A stretch of DNA of 64,000 nucleotides from Methylomonas sp. AM2-LC (GCF_039904985.1 NZ_CP157005.1:3491501-3555500); one strand, 5' to 3'; numbered from the stretch's first letter, positions 28,566 through 39,061 are shown. Notes: generated from the sequence alone by a model not told the origin. A program made the numbers and translations.

Positions 28566-29079
28566 CTATGAGTGTGATAGGAAATTAAAAACATCAATGC
28601 TGTTCATTTTTATTCTACGGCATTGGTTTTGCAGTTTTTGACCACATGACGGCTACGGATTTGTATTGCTTTCTAACCTGAAATACCTTAATAGACAAAG
28701 CCATACACCATCAGTTTTTTCTTCTAAATATTAGTTGTGCGATTAAAAGAATAACGAATAGAACAAATAGTGCTGGCAAACCCCGTGTAAATGCGAATGC
28801 AACCAATTGAAACCTTGGCGCATTTGCGTGTGTAAGTCAAGAAGCTTTGTCGAATCACGAAAAAGCGATTACCAGTGAATATGAACCTAAATAATTGCTG
28901 AAATAACGACGTTTAGTACAAAGTCATCAGCAAATTACGAAAAACACCTCAAAGTAAATCGAAAAAAAGTGTAAAATGGGTCCGGTTACTTTTAAAAAGT
29001 AATCGGCCCATTTTTTACTGATCAAGACAAGCGCGACACATGGTTATTTAACGATCATAGAACGCTTATTGGCTAAGAT
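28566..29079. other. Intergenic region downstream of the FlxA-like gene
   Basis: No supportable gene. It contains a strong bidirectional terminator at 28973-29016. A minus-strand frame near 28725-28830 encodes a hydrophobic stretch ending RRKN but has no start codon, so it is at most a remnant. Confidence 0.4.
28973..29016. terminator. Bidirectional intrinsic terminator
   Basis: AAAATGGGTCCGGTTACTTTT pairs with AAAAGTAATCGGCCCATTTT with one bulge and one G-U pair, followed by a T-run on the plus strand and an A-run side giving U residues on the minus strand. It lies about 65 bases past the stop of the minus-strand SnoaL-like gene. Confidence 0.75.
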
Positions 29080-29952
29080 TCAGAATTTACCGTTTGCATG
29101 CTTATGCAGTGTCGTTAATGGAATGCTTTCAATCGTATCCCAGTGCTCAGCAATCTTGCTATTTTCCACGCGGAACAAATCGTAGAATGCACTGTGCCGA
29201 CCAGCTAAATCACCCTCGCTGACCGCCAAAACGAAATTTCCTTCTCCCAGTATTTGGTGAATGCGATTGTATTTCATTGTAATACCTTGTTTTGACATAG
29301 CTTGTAAGGCTGCGCCCAGCCCAGACAAGTCGTCTGCAATCAATGGATTATGCTGTATATAATGATCACCCTCAAAATAACTTGCCAACACATTCATACG
29401 ACCATGAATTAGAATGTCGTCAACGAAGTGACGCACTAGGTTTTTATTTGCTTCGGTTTTATCCAAGTCAGTAAGCTCTGTCGAACCATCCAACATGTTG
29501 TGTCCGCTAGGATTGGCATTTGTGGGTTTTTCTTGCAAATTATCCCAATGTTCTACAATCATGCCATTTTCAAACCGAAAGATATCGAACCCAACTTTTG
29601 GGCCAAAAAACTCGTAGTTAGTATGCGTAAAGACGAATTCGCCGTCCTTAAAAACACGTAGCGTATCGACTTTGGTTGATCCTTTTGGCAATTGTTTTAA
29701 TGCGCTGGTAAAGCCATCTAAGCCATCGCTTACGGATAAATTATGCTGAATATACTGATTGGGATTGATGAAAGCTAGCGGTTTTGAATCCCCGGACTCA
29801 ATACTTTTTAGCAAACTGACGACTTTTTGTTTGTACGGGCTGATCATGGTTTTCTCCTGAGTATGCTCAACAGAATTTGCTGTCAAGGGAATTAAAACTG
29901 CACTGAAAATTATTGCGGCCTGGGTAATACACCGAGAGTTAAGCATAGTCAT
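29080..29952 (-). CDS. Exported protein with two SnoaL-like (NTF2-fold) repeats
   Basis: A 290-residue protein from the ATG at 29952, which has AAGGAG nine bases upstream. A signal peptide covers the first 25 residues. Two homologous SnoaL-like domains follow (about 45-150 and about 170-285), each with the pattern YIQHN...DGLDGF or DDLSGL, then F-D-L/I-F-R-x-E-N and EHWDN/EHWDT. Tandem SnoaL-like proteins of this type are common and functionally uncharacterised; they may be polyketide-cyclase-like or ester-binding. It is divergent from a broken AraC-family gene that probably once controlled it. Confidence 0.85.
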   Translation of the reverse strand: MTMLNSRCITQAAIIFSAVLIPLTANSVEHTQEKTMISPYKQKVVSLLKSIESGDSKPLAFINPNQYIQHNLSVSDGLDGFTSALKQLPKGSTKVDTLRVFKDGEFVFTHTNYEFFGPKVGFDIFRFENGMIVEHWDNLQEKPTNANPSGHNMLDGSTELTDLDKTEANKNLVRHFVDDILIHGRMNVLASYFEGDHYIQHNPLIADDLSGLGAALQAMSKQGITMKYNRIHQILGEGNFVLAVSEGDLAGRHSAFYDLFRVENSKIAEHWDTIESIPLTTLHKHANGKF

Positions 29953-30565
29953 AGTTATATCTCCTTCTTGATTATTAAATGGGTAACCGATCATTACGGA
30001 GGTAATTTTCTGCTTTAATTATGCATATAACAAGATAGTTATAAGACATATAATGATATAAAACGGACATAGTAATTGACATGACTAAACTACCAGAAAA
30101 GAACGCCATTCAGAAAATCAACTATATGCCGCAAGCCGGCTATGATTTAGATCTGGAGATTTTTCCCGTCTCGGTATTGAGACAGAGAGTGAGCGCGAAA
30201 AGACTACAACTAACAGAACGTATCGCCTTTTACATGTTGATTTTTATCAGCGATGGACAATGTCGACACATGGTGGATTTCGAGTGGATTGATTGTGTAC
30301 CGGGTAGCTTATTAATTTTACAGCCGGGACAAGTACATCGTTTTGATATGACGACTGACTGGCAAGGTTGGATATTACTTTATCGCCCAGAATTTCAACA
30401 GCCCAAAAAAACACCCACATCTGCTGATGAACAGGAAATTTTTCAATATTTGGAAGATTTACCGAGTGGATTGGCACTTGATGAACGCCAGCAAAAATGG
30501 ATTCTGGATACAATCAACAGCATGTATGCAGATACACAACGTTTGGTGGGGCGGAATGTGATACA

Positions 30566-30573
30566 TGCCATTT
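30566..30573. repeat. Target site duplication, left copy
   Basis: TGCCATTT directly left of the insertion sequence. It is identical to 31608-31615 on the right, and the 8-bp length is the one expected for IS1595-family insertions. Confidence 0.92.
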
Positions 30574-31607
30574 CTTGATTAGCAAGATACCTCAGCCGAG
30601 CCTCCGCAAAGCGAGTAGACTGAGCACAGCCCATCTAAGAGGTGCACCATGTCAATCAATCGCATCCAGTTTCAACCCGGTATGTCTATGCCTGAGTTTC
30701 TAAAACACTACGGCACCGAAGCCCAATGTGAAACCGTTCTGGAGAAATCGCGCTGGCCTGACGGCTTTGTATGCCCTTGCTGCGAAGACACAAATTGTTG
30801 TGAATTCCAGATAGGAACGCTCAAAATGTTTCAGTGCACGACTTGCCGACACCAAACATCACTCATAGCCGGTACGCTGTTCCAGAGCACCAAGCTTCCG
30901 CTAACGACCTGGTTTCTGGCGATCTATCTGATCAGTCAAGCGAAGACAGGCTTGTCTGCGCTCGCGCTAAAGCGATATCTCGGGGTCAGTTACCACACAG
31001 CATGGCTTATGCAGCATAAGTTGATGGAAGCCATGTCCGAACGTGAAACAAGATATCCGCTGAGCGGCCAAATCCAGATTGACGATGCCTATCTAGGCGG
31101 TGAGCTTAGCGGTGGCAAGGCCGGACGGGGTTCTGAAAACAAGGTACCCTTTGTGGCGGCACTATCACTGGATGAGAATGGACACCCCAGGTATCTCAAA
31201 TTAACGCCAGTGAGTGGATTTACACTCAAAGCGATTGCTCAGTGGGCCAAAGAAAATTTGGTCTCAGATTGTACAGTACTTTCTGATGGCCTCGCCTGTT
31301 TTGCCGGGGTGACAGAAGCCGGTTGTCAGCATGATGTCATCGTTACAGCTGGTCGTAAACCCAAAGATCTACCTGTGTTTCAGTGGATTAACACCATCCT
31401 TGGTAATCTCAAAACCAGTTTGGGCGGTTCTTATCATTCATTCAACTTCGCCAAATATGCTTCTCGCTACTTGGCGGCTTTTGAGTTTCGTTTTAATCGA
31501 CGATTCCAACTCGATACGCTCCCGATAAGACTTCTGGTGGCGGCTGCATCTGTAGGGCCCCGTCCTGCTGCTTGGCTTCGTTCAGCTGAGGTATCTTGCT
31601 AATCAAG
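30574..31607 (+). mobile_element. IS1595-family insertion sequence (1034 bp)
   Basis: The element is bounded by perfect 23-bp terminal inverted repeats beginning CTTGATTAGCAAGATACC (30574-30596 and 31585-31607) and flanked by the 8-bp duplication TGCCATTT. It carries one intact transposase gene whose stop codon lies inside the right repeat. All boundaries can be read directly, and the element looks complete and potentially active. Confidence 0.95.
30649..31602 (+). CDS. IS1595-family transposase
   Basis: A 317-residue transposase with the family's N-terminal zinc ribbon (VCPCC at 41-45 and CTTC at 63-66), a helix-turn-helix-like region (LSALALKRYLGVSYHTAWLMQHKLM) and a DDE-type ISXO2-like catalytic domain beginning QIDDAYLGGELSGG, with TVLSDG and the later NTILGNLKTSLGGSYHSFNF segment. 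GAGGTG lies just upstream of the ATG. The frame is intact, with no stop or shift. Confidence 0.95.
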   Translation: MSINRIQFQPGMSMPEFLKHYGTEAQCETVLEKSRWPDGFVCPCCEDTNCCEFQIGTLKMFQCTTCRHQTSLIAGTLFQSTKLPLTTWFLAIYLISQAKTGLSALALKRYLGVSYHTAWLMQHKLMEAMSERETRYPLSGQIQIDDAYLGGELSGGKAGRGSENKVPFVAALSLDENGHPRYLKLTPVSGFTLKAIAQWAKENLVSDCTVLSDGLACFAGVTEAGCQHDVIVTAGRKPKDLPVFQWINTILGNLKTSLGGSYHSFNFAKYASRYLAAFEFRFNRRFQLDTLPIRLLVAAASVGPRPAAWLRSAEVSC

Positions 31608-31615
31608 TGCCATTT
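31608..31615. repeat. Target site duplication, right copy
   Basis: TGCCATTT directly right of the insertion sequence, matching the left copy at 30566-30573. Confidence 0.92.
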
Positions 31616-32097
31616 TGCGTCATCAGTTATATGCGTTACTGATTCGTCTCTATCTTTATCAATCGGATAATCCTTCATCAACAATTACTGATCCAGTGAC
31701 CCTACAGCGCTTCAAACGCTACCGATCTGCCATCACGCAACAGCTTCACAAATGGCACAGGGTATCCGACTACGCCAAGTTCATTGGTTGCTCTGAAAAG
31801 ACCCTTAGTCGCACCACAATGGAAATTGCCGAAATGAATGCTAAAGCCTATCTCTCTCAGCGCATCGCTTTGGAAGCCAAACGGCTTTTGTTCCATACCC
31901 GTCTACCCGTGTCGCTAATTGCCGAAAGCTTGGGTTTTGAAGAGGCAACCAATTTTGTGAAATTTTTTCGCCGTGAAGTGGGTTGCGTACCAGGAGAATT
32001 TAGGAATCGCAATTTAGAGCGTTAAGTAGCAAACAACCAAAACCTGATTTCGAGCGGGGTAATTTTAAATCTTACCCGACCAGTTTTTATTGTTTAA

Positions 32098-32250
32098 TCA
32101 CAAAAGGGACGCTGATAGCCCTTGCGCTATAATAAGCGCAACTGCGATCAATTCGGCATCTTTTAAAAGCTTGGTGGCTGCATTTGCTTGCGCTAGGTCA
32201 TCTTGCACGACAGCACGAACCAGGATATTGGTATCAACTACAACCTTCAT
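32098..32250 (-). pseudogene. Truncated VapC-like PIN-domain toxin
   Basis: The ATG at 32250 opens a PIN-domain start: MKVVVDTNILVRAVVQDD with the first catalytic Asp (DTN), then AATKLLKDAELIAVA. The frame then leaves the family pattern and stops after 50 residues, whereas VapC proteins have about 130. The later acidic residues of the active site are absent, so it is not a functional RNase. It overlaps the end of the antitoxin remnant by ATGA. Confidence 0.75.
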
Positions 32251-32480
32251 TCTTTACCTGCCCAAGCTTGCGCGGTCGCCTCGTTGATTTCTTCAAGAGT
32301 GGCCACTTTCTCTGTTCGTCCTGCTAGTAGCCCTACAAAACCATCAATCGTACCGGATGAGCGGGCTGCTTTGAGTAGCCCCCGACCATCAGGTAGTAAA
32401 TCTAGCTCAATTTTATCACCTACCTTAATACCAAGGTGCTGCTACACCTCTTTTCTAAATGTCACTTGACCTCGCAGTGA
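32247..32480 (-). pseudogene. Broken AbrB/VapB-like antitoxin
   Basis: Reading on the minus strand gives GQVTFRKEV, a TAG stop, then QHLGIKVGDKIELDLLPDGRG and a C-terminal region down to WAGKE. This is the SpoVT/AbrB swapped-hairpin antitoxin pattern, with a stop codon in the first 20 residues and with the N-terminal methionine replaced by REP-like sequence. It ends in ATGA overlap with the VapC remnant. Both halves of the locus are therefore dead. Confidence 0.7.
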
Positions 32481-32531
32481 AACCCAGCTTGGCGACAGAT
32501 AATGCTGGGTTTCACTTTGTTCAACCCAGCC
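32477..32531. repeat. REP-like hairpin with perfect 12-bp arms
   Basis: GTGAAACCCAGC (32477-32488) and GCTGGGTTTCAC (32504-32515) form a perfect 12-bp stem, followed by TTTGTTCAACCCAGCCTACG. The element abuts and replaces the 5' end of the antitoxin remnant. A related copy (AACAAAGTGAAACCCAGC) lies at 43017-43040. Confidence 0.6.
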
Positions 32532-32684
32532 TACGCTCAATCCATATATGTCTCGATAATATGTTTAAGTTATTGATATAAAAAACTCTTACTCTTAAGC
32601 AAGTGCTATTCTAACCTGACCCTTTTTTTCTTATATCCTTTAGCGTACTGCCAAAACTGGAATTCAGAGGTCGCCAAAGCAATC

Positions 32685-33167
32685 CTACAGGAGTTGAGGC
32701 TTGGCAAACAGGATTTTGCTCATGCGAGTATTTTGCAATTCGACTCCTCGAACAATAACCGTCTTTCTATTTTCGACAGTGAAGCCATTGATTACAAAAA
32801 ATGCTTCCGCTGAAAGACTGACATCAGCATACAATCTTGAGACGTTCTGTGATAACGCAGCTTCATGTATGCGGCGCATTAGTGCGGTACCAACACCTTT
32901 GCCTGAAAATGGGCCTGCAACGTAGAAATGATCGATGTATCCAGAACCTTGAACATCGGCATAGCCAACTATCTGTCCGTCAATGACAGCCACAAATGGA
33001 TTCAGCATGGAAATTCGATTGTACCAATCCTCAAAGTCGTAAGTATCTGGTGCCCAAGCATGAATTTGGTCGGATCTATAGTACCTAATAGCACACTGGT
33101 GGACGGACGAAAGAAAAACCCGACGAAGTTCTTCCTCTTCTCCCGCTATGTAAGGACGAATGAGCAT
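32685..33167 (-). CDS. GNAT-family N-acetyltransferase
   Basis: A 160-residue acetyl-CoA-dependent transferase. The GNAT core is seen in MLNPFVAVIDGQIVGYADVQGSG (strands 2-4), then IDHFYVAGPFSGKGVGTALMRRIHEAA, where the G-x-G-x-G/A segment binds the CoA pyrophosphate, and the C-terminal ADVSLSAEAFFVINGF. It resembles YafP-like members. The substrate is unknown. It is monocistronic, and its neighbours are repeats and remnants. Confidence 0.88.
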   Translation of the reverse strand: MLIRPYIAGEEEELRRVFLSSVHQCAIRYYRSDQIHAWAPDTYDFEDWYNRISMLNPFVAVIDGQIVGYADVQGSGYIDHFYVAGPFSGKGVGTALMRRIHEAALSQNVSRLYADVSLSAEAFFVINGFTVENRKTVIVRGVELQNTRMSKILFAKPQLL

Positions 33168-33415
33168 AGATATGCTGTTGGCTAAGTTGGTAATTGTGGA
33201 TGGAGTTGCACCCTAGTTGTTATCTTCGATAACGACTCTTGGTCGGGTATCGCAATTGTACCATTTTGATACGCCCATATGAGTCTGACTGAAAGCCAAT
33301 GACAGTTATTGGAGTGTGTGCAAGAAATTAGAGTTAAAGTCGGTGGTGCTTTCCACGTGTGTCTGACGGGGTCAGTTTCAACATTAATACATTTTATTAA
33401 GCTATTAATGCAAAC

Positions 33416-34186
33416 TTATTGGATTTTCAACCACTCCAAATACCCAACATCCTCCATAATATCATTATGATTCCTACCCGGAATCACTTTAAGCGTAGCT
33501 ACATCCTTGGAAAAGCTTTTATAAAGATTTTCGGTATTGGCTAAAGGAATTACCTGATCTTGTTCTGCTGCAACCAATAAGGTAGGGGCGGTTATTTTGG
33601 GGGCGTATTGCCAGGATTCGTACTTATCGATTAGCAACCAGCTTATGGGGAATAGTGGATAAATACCCTCGGCTACTTTTTCGATACTGTCATATGGCGT
33701 AACCAGTACCAAACGTTCTACCGGGCGTTGACTGGCTAAACGTACCGCTACGCCAGTACCCAAGCTGCGCCCGACGACAAAAACGTGTTTGTGACGGGCA
33801 TGTATTTTATCGAACAACACTAGTGCGTCATTGTGCAGGGCTAGTTCGGAAGGTTGTCCGGTGCTATCACTATAGCCGCGATAGTGCGGCAGGTAAATGG
33901 CGTAGCCTGGAAACATTTTGCTAAACATCGGCAAGCTCCATGATACATCTTCCATGTTGCCGCCAAAATAAATTAAGGCATTATCACCCGTTTGCAGACT
34001 GGCAGTAATGGCCAATTCTGCACCCTCTACGGCTAATTTTAGTTTTGCGTCGGCGACGTCTGCGCCCTTGCTTGGGGTTGGGTGGTAAAGTAAGGCACGT
34101 TGCCCGGCATACAAACCAACGCAAAGACCCAGATAAATTAAAATGGCAACGGCTAAAAATTTAATCACTAAGGATGGCATTGGCAA
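33416..34186 (-). CDS. Membrane-anchored alpha/beta hydrolase
   Basis: A 256-residue serine hydrolase with one N-terminal membrane helix (about 8-28) and the hydrolase domain on the periplasmic side. The catalytic triad can be read: Ser141 in VVGRSLGTG, Asp210 in AAEQDQVIP and His240 in GRNHNDI. The LYHPTPS segment after the anchor and YLPHYRGYSDS are typical of the Bem46/ABHD13-like group. The substrate is unknown. It is monocistronic. Confidence 0.87.
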   Translation of the reverse strand: MPMPSLVIKFLAVAILIYLGLCVGLYAGQRALLYHPTPSKGADVADAKLKLAVEGAELAITASLQTGDNALIYFGGNMEDVSWSLPMFSKMFPGYAIYLPHYRGYSDSTGQPSELALHNDALVLFDKIHARHKHVFVVGRSLGTGVAVRLASQRPVERLVLVTPYDSIEKVAEGIYPLFPISWLLIDKYESWQYAPKITAPTLLVAAEQDQVIPLANTENLYKSFSKDVATLKVIPGRNHNDIMEDVGYLEWLKIQ

Positions 34187-34554
34187 TACTCAATAATATT
34201 AAGGTAACGATTTGGCTTAACTCTGGTACACCCAAAGGTTAATACTAGTCAGCAGATTTGTTACGCCCACGGTGGGTTACGATGCGAGGATATGACATAA
34301 AGATTAGCCATTGCGCATCTAACCTACCTTATGCTGTTTTATGTATGCAGCCCATTAATCGTGTTAGGTGGCTATGTTACCCTACTTTTCTTAGCAGTTA
34401 AACTATAGCCCTAACGATTAAGTTGAATTAATTATCTTGATTTGTAATTTGCCACTCTATCAAGACGCTGGTATTTAGTTCCAACTATCATTGCATAGCT
34501 ACTCGCATTCTTACATAATATTGGTCATTACCTTATCCAGCCGAGGAGCTTTGC
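34187..34554. other. Divergent intergenic region upstream of the DUF2339 gene
   Basis: No gene seen. Holds an imperfect REP-like inverted repeat at 34271-34328. Confidence 0.4.
34271..34328. repeat. REP-like imperfect inverted repeat
   Basis: GGTGGGTTACGATGCG (34271-34286) faces GCGCATCTAACCTACC (34313-34328), pairing with two or three mismatches. The arms resemble those of the repeat at 3164-3219 (GTAGGTT ends) and the ATGCGC core of the dispersed family. Confidence 0.45.
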
Positions 34555-37062
34555 GTGGATGCTATTTTTTATTTCATTGCGGCTGGGCTGGGGCTGGTTC
34601 CCATACTGCTGGTGGTCTTACTGGTAAAACACAGCCAGTTTCAGGCAGAAATTCGCGCTTCTTTACAAAAAATGGAAACGGCCAGACAAGACGATTTTCA
34701 GCGCTTACTAGCATTGTTTAAGCAAAACCTTGGCAGCGTTGCCGAAACGCCTGTAACCGCTGAGGCAACGCCACCACCGCTAGCAGAATCAGTAATACTA
34801 TCCCCCGCAATAGAAACTAACGAAACACCCAGTTACTCTGCCACATTTCCGGATGCGGAGGTAACGGAGCAGCTTACGCAGGCAGTGACCCAGCCAACTT
34901 GGGATAGCGCCAGTTGGCAACCCCCAGAACCTAGTCGCTTTGAACTGGCTGCCAAACAAATACTGGGCGAAATATGGAACTGGCTGATTGTGGGCGAAAA
35001 ACATAGGCCGGCAGGGGTATCTATGGAATATGCCATTGCCAGTAACTGGTTGCTGCGCATTGGTGTGTTGATTCTGGTAACGGGTATTGGCTTTTTTCTG
35101 AAATATTCTATCGATAACGGTTTGCTGGGCGAACATGCGCGGGTGGCGTTATCGGTGCTGACTGGCTTAGCCATGATCGTGGCCGGTGTACGCTTGGTGG
35201 GTGGGCAATACCATTTATTTAGCCAGGGCTTGCTAGGTGGTGGTATTGCCGTGCTGTATTTCAGCGTGTTTGCTGCGTTTAGTTTTTATCATTTATTAGG
35301 TATGTATCCGGCATTTGCATTGATGTTGCTGGTTACCTGTTGTGCGGCAACGCTGGCAATACGACTGGATTCGCTATTAGTGGCAATTTTTGCCATTATT
35401 GGCGGTTATTGCACGCCTATTTTACTATCTACAGGTCAGGTGAATTTTGTCGGCCTGTTTAGTTATATGTTGTTGCTGGGCATAGGCACACTGACTATTA
35501 ATCGTTATAAGCACTGGCATTTACTCAATTTTTTAAGCTTTTTCTTTAATTATGTGCTGTTTTTTGGTGCCATGCAGCATTATCAAGTTAGTCATTTCTG
35601 GCAAGTAATGCCGTTTTTGATCGGCTTTTTTGTACTTTATTCCACCATGATTTTCCTGTTTTGTGTGGTCAATCAGGTTAAATCGACTTTGTTGGATTTG
35701 CTGGCGCTGATGATTAATGCCGGTATTTTCTTCGTTACCGCTTATGATTTAATTGACAGTGCTTACGGGCAAATTTGGGTAGCCTTAATGACAGTGGCGC
35801 TGTCTGCCTTTTATGTCGGCCATAGTTATTACTGTCTGCTACGGCGGGTTTTGGATAAGGAATTATTGCTTAGCTTTATTGGTTTGGCGGCATTTTTTGT
35901 GACCATTACCTTACCTATAATACTATCTAAGCAATGGATTACCGTCAGTTGGTCGTTACAGGCATTGGTCATGCTGTGGCTGGCGGGCAAATTACGCAGT
36001 CAGTTTTTGCAACAAGTGGCCTATTTATTATATTTATTCGTGTTAGCGCGTTTGTGTTTTATTGATTTACCCGATCAATATAGTAGCACCCTGCCCTTAG
36101 ATCAGCCTGTTAGTGGATTTTTATTAGGCTTGCTTGAGCGTATCATCAGTTTTGGTACACCTATCGCTTCGCTGGCTTTCGCCTATCGCTTGATAGAAAA
36201 ACCTGCTGCCAGTTCCAATTTGGCCTGTGCAGAGGGTAATGATGTACCGTTGTGGTTAAAGAATAACTGGCTGTTACAAGCGCTACTGATATTGGTGGCC
36301 GGTTTATTGTTTATTGTTGTGCAATTGGAGTTGTACCGCAGTTTTGGTTATCTGTATCCACCCTTGCAATTACCGATACTGACACTGGTTTGGTTGGGTA
36401 TGAGTCTGCTATTGTTGTTACGTTATCTGGCCATGCCCAGGGCCTGGTTATTAACTGCCTTACGGGTATTTATTGGTGCCGTGCTGTTTAAACTGTTGTT
36501 TATTGATCTACCCTCCTGGGATTTAAATCTGCAACAAGTCGGTTACGGTGACAGTGTGTTGACCATGCGCTATGCTGCAAATTATAGCTTTGCACTGTTG
36601 TTAATGCGGTTACTGGATTTTGCAGCCATTATTGGCTTCTTGCTGTTTACTTTCCAGCGGTTATCGACCACCAATATAGACACTTATCGTCAACGTTTAT
36701 GGCTGGGTGGCGTAGCTTATGCGCTGTTATTTTGCTTTTTGAGTTTAGAAACCAACTCTATACTCTATCAATTTGTACCGGGCCTTCGTTCCGGTGGCGT
36801 CTCTATTTTGTGGTCAGTGTTTGCGTTAAGTTCGGTGTTTGCTGGTATCAAACGGCAAGTGTCTGCATTACGATGGGTGGGGCTAGTTTTATTTGCGTTA
36901 GTCACCTGGAAAGTATTTTTTATTGATTTGGCGCGACTTGAACAGATTTACCGCATTCTTGCCTTTATCGTGCTGGGCTTGCTGGCTTTAGGCGGGGCAT
37001 TTTTCTATATGCGCTATCAGCAAACCTTTATCGGCAAATCGACTACAGAGAAATTATCATGA
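34555..37062 (+). CDS. DUF2339 multi-pass membrane protein
   Basis: An 835-residue inner-membrane protein starting at a GTG with GAGGAG six bases upstream. One N-terminal helix (about 2-24) is followed by a Pro/Glu-rich cytoplasmic or periplasmic linker (about 50-130), then more than twenty hydrophobic helices (about 165 to the end), with the [13 protein letters not shown] segment near the start that marks DUF2339. The family has no defined function, but it is regularly found with DUF3999. The next gene, a DUF3999 protein, overlaps by four bases, so the pair is translationally coupled. Confidence 0.9.
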   Translation: MDAIFYFIAAGLGLVPILLVVLLVKHSQFQAEIRASLQKMETARQDDFQRLLALFKQNLGSVAETPVTAEATPPPLAESVILSPAIETNETPSYSATFPDAEVTEQLTQAVTQPTWDSASWQPPEPSRFELAAKQILGEIWNWLIVGEKHRPAGVSMEYAIASNWLLRIGVLILVTGIGFFLKYSIDNGLLGEHARVALSVLTGLAMIVAGVRLVGGQYHLFSQGLLGGGIAVLYFSVFAAFSFYHLLGMYPAFALMLLVTCCAATLAIRLDSLLVAIFAIIGGYCTPILLSTGQVNFVGLFSYMLLLGIGTLTINRYKHWHLLNFLSFFFNYVLFFGAMQHYQVSHFWQVMPFLIGFFVLYSTMIFLFCVVNQVKSTLLDLLALMINAGIFFVTAYDLIDSAYGQIWVALMTVALSAFYVGHSYYCLLRRVLDKELLLSFIGLAAFFVTITLPIILSKQWITVSWSLQALVMLWLAGKLRSQFLQQVAYLLYLFVLARLCFIDLPDQYSSTLPLDQPVSGFLLGLLERIISFGTPIASLAFAYRLIEKPAASSNLACAEGNDVPLWLKNNWLLQALLILVAGLLFIVVQLELYRSFGYLYPPLQLPILTLVWLGMSLLLLLRYLAMPRAWLLTALRVFIGAVLFKLLFIDLPSWDLNLQQVGYGDSVLTMRYAANYSFALLLMRLLDFAAIIGFLLFTFQRLSTTNIDTYRQRLWLGGVAYALLFCFLSLETNSILYQFVPGLRSGGVSILWSVFALSSVFAGIKRQVSALRWVGLVLFALVTWKVFFIDLARLEQIYRILAFIVLGLLALGGAFFYMRYQQTFIGKSTTEKLS

Positions 37063-38426
37063 TCGGCAAAACCACCCTGTTTAGTTTTCTAATGCTATTG
37101 ATATGGCAGTATTGTGTTGCTGATATAGGCAACCCACGTTTTAGCCGCCCGGTTTTACTGCCGGACACTACTAGCCAGACATTATTAGCTATTATTTTGG
37201 ATGAGCCCATTTATGCTGCCAGCCAAACCGATTTTGCTGATTTACGCCTGCTGGACCAGGATCAACAAGAAACACCGTATCTATTGAAAAAGATAGCCAC
37301 CAGCAAAACAGTCACTCAGCGATTAAGCAGCGTTATCGATAGCCAATCGTTACAAAAAAGTGGTGAGAACGGCATTGTTGTCACGCTGAGTTTAGATAAA
37401 AACGCTGCCTTTGCCAATGGTTTAACTATTAACACTCAGCAACGCAATTTCGACTATAGCCTACAAATCATGGGTTCTAGCGATGGTAATGCTTGGCATG
37501 TTTTGGTCGATAAGGCCACGATTTATGATTATTCTCGTTATATGGCAGTCAGTAATCGTGATATTAGCCTGCCCGATAATCAGGACCAATTTTTAAAAAT
37601 TATTGTTGCCGAAGCTACGCAAAGCCGAAACAGCCAAATGCTGGAACTAACCCGTACCTTACAAGCGGGAGAAGAACAACAGCGTCAGGAAAAACAGCAA
37701 TTACAGGTTGAACCGCTGCATATTGAGGGTATTGAGGCTTGGCATAATCAGGCCAGTACGCAAGCAGAAGCGGCACAAGCGTTCCCTTATTCGCTGAGCA
37801 ACTTTACCATTAGCCAGAATAGCGAACAGAAAACTAGCGTGATCGAGATAGACAGCAAACGCCAACCTTTAACGGGTTTTAAGCTGGATATCAATACCGC
37901 TAATTTTAGTCGGCATGCAGAAGTACAAATAGCGCAGCCGGGGGTGCAAGCACCCATACAAGTGATAGGCACAGCACAATTGCAGGCTTTGCATTTTCAA
38001 GAGATTAATCAGCTGCAAACAGAACTGACTTTTCCAGAACAACGCCAGACCCATTTTCGATTGGTTATCCATAATCAAGATAATCCGGCTTTGGAGATAA
38101 GCAGCATTAGTGCTATTGGCCATGCTTATCAATTGCTATTTCTGCCTCAAGCGGGCAAGCAATACCAACTATATTACGGTGCAGAAAAAATGACCCGACC
38201 TGTTTACGATACAGCCTCAATTGAAGAGCTGTTGGAGCGTGGCTATCAAACAACTAGCGTTAGCTTAGGGGCTGAAACTGCGCTGATACCAAGCAAACAA
38301 AAACTAAATATGAGTAGTATTTTAGAAAGTAGCTGGTTTTTAGGTGGCGTGATCGGCTTAATGGTACTGGTATTGATGTGGAGTTTATTTCGTATAGTTA
38401 AACGGCTGGGAAATTTGCCTGAATAG
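37059..38426 (+). CDS. DUF3999 exported, membrane-anchored protein
   Basis: A 455-residue partner of the DUF2339 protein, joined to it by an ATGA overlap. It has an N-terminal signal peptide (about 1-21), a large beta-rich periplasmic region with the family pattern [14 protein letters not shown]...LDEPIYA, and one C-terminal membrane helix (about 427-447). DUF3999/DUF2339 pairs occur widely in gammaproteobacteria and are thought to act together in the envelope, function unknown. Confidence 0.88.
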   Translation: MIGKTTLFSFLMLLIWQYCVADIGNPRFSRPVLLPDTTSQTLLAIILDEPIYAASQTDFADLRLLDQDQQETPYLLKKIATSKTVTQRLSSVIDSQSLQKSGENGIVVTLSLDKNAAFANGLTINTQQRNFDYSLQIMGSSDGNAWHVLVDKATIYDYSRYMAVSNRDISLPDNQDQFLKIIVAEATQSRNSQMLELTRTLQAGEEQQRQEKQQLQVEPLHIEGIEAWHNQASTQAEAAQAFPYSLSNFTISQNSEQKTSVIEIDSKRQPLTGFKLDINTANFSRHAEVQIAQPGVQAPIQVIGTAQLQALHFQEINQLQTELTFPEQRQTHFRLVIHNQDNPALEISSISAIGHAYQLLFLPQAGKQYQLYYGAEKMTRPVYDTASIEELLERGYQTTSVSLGAETALIPSKQKLNMSSILESSWFLGGVIGLMVLVLMWSLFRIVKRLGNLPE

Positions 38427-38633
38427 AAAACCGATTCCGGCAGTTGATTAAACGCGACTGCAAGCATTCAAACATTGATGTTCCAACAGCTTGTTATTTG
38501 TTACAAATGCAACAGATAGAATTAGACGTTTATATAGACTAATCAATCATTTAAAAATTGGCGCAAAATATGAATTAAGCAAGCTATACAGAAATTAATA
38601 CTGTGTTAGGTTGCTAATCATTTTACGGTGCTT

Positions 38634-38951
38634 ATGTCTGAAATCATCCAGTTTCCCGTTTCCCACAAACAACAAAAAACAGATCTTGATGCGGTTATCG
38701 ACGAAGCTCTAAGGCCCATCCCCAGTAAAGAAAGGGAAAAGCTCAGGTTTACGTTAATCAAAACCATAGACAGCTACGATGCCTTTTTTACTGAATGGTC
38801 TTTGAGTATACCGGAGGATAGTAACGAAACACTCAGAAAACAAATCTACGATATTGCGCATCAGGAACATAATAGAAAAATGCAGATGTTGAAAGACATT
38901 ATGCGATTAAAGATTAAAGTGCTGGTTGCGGAATACTATCACCAAAAATAA
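38634..38951 (+). CDS. Hypothetical small protein
   Basis: A 105-residue protein I do not recognise, starting at the ATG at 38634 (a GTG two codons earlier is in frame). It is highly charged and mainly helical (DAVIDEALRPIPSKEREKLR, then HQEHNRKMQMLKDIMRLKIKVL), with no membrane segment or signal peptide. It lies 133 bases before the NifX-like gene on the same strand, with an inverted repeat between, so cotranscription is uncertain. Confidence 0.65.
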   Translation: MSEIIQFPVSHKQQKTDLDAVIDEALRPIPSKEREKLRFTLIKTIDSYDAFFTEWSLSIPEDSNETLRKQIYDIAHQEHNRKMQMLKDIMRLKIKVLVAEYYHQK

Positions 38952-39013
38952 CTCGGTTTTTACTTAACTATTCTGACCCGTATCCAGTGGATTCGGTTAG
39001 CGAGAATAAACAA

Positions 39014-39061
39014 CACCAAAGACCATCGATTTTAAGCGCTTATCTTAGTCGTGCTTTGGTG
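39014..39061. repeat. Inverted repeat upstream of the NifX-like gene
   Basis: ACACCAAAG at about 39013 faces CTTTGGTGC at about 39053, a 9-bp stem with a loop of about 31 bases, ending 24 bases before the NifX-like start. It may be an operator, an attenuator or a terminator for the upstream gene, but there is no T-run that would make the last likely. Confidence 0.35.

Larger units (their letters stand above)
30081..32025 (+). pseudogene. AraC-family regulator split by an IS1595-family insertion
   Basis: Bases 30081-30573 encode an AraC-type sensor half (cupin-like, SLLILQPGQVHRFDM). Bases 31616-32025 encode the two-helix-turn-helix half (YAKFIGCSEKTLSRT and VSLIAESLGFEEATNFVKFFRREVG). Removing the element and one target copy rejoins codons GCC ATT TTG CGT in frame and restores a normal 300-residue regulator. 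There is no other lesion in either half, so the insertion looks recent. The downstream half could start from an internal codon and make a DNA-binding fragment, but this is speculative. The gene faces the SnoaL-like gene, its likely former target. Confidence 0.93.

Noticed and set aside
28725..28830. Minus-strand hydrophobic stretch ending RRKN, like a C-terminal sorting signal
   Set aside because: No start codon and an in-frame stop just upstream; no GlyGly- or PEP-CTERM-like motif.
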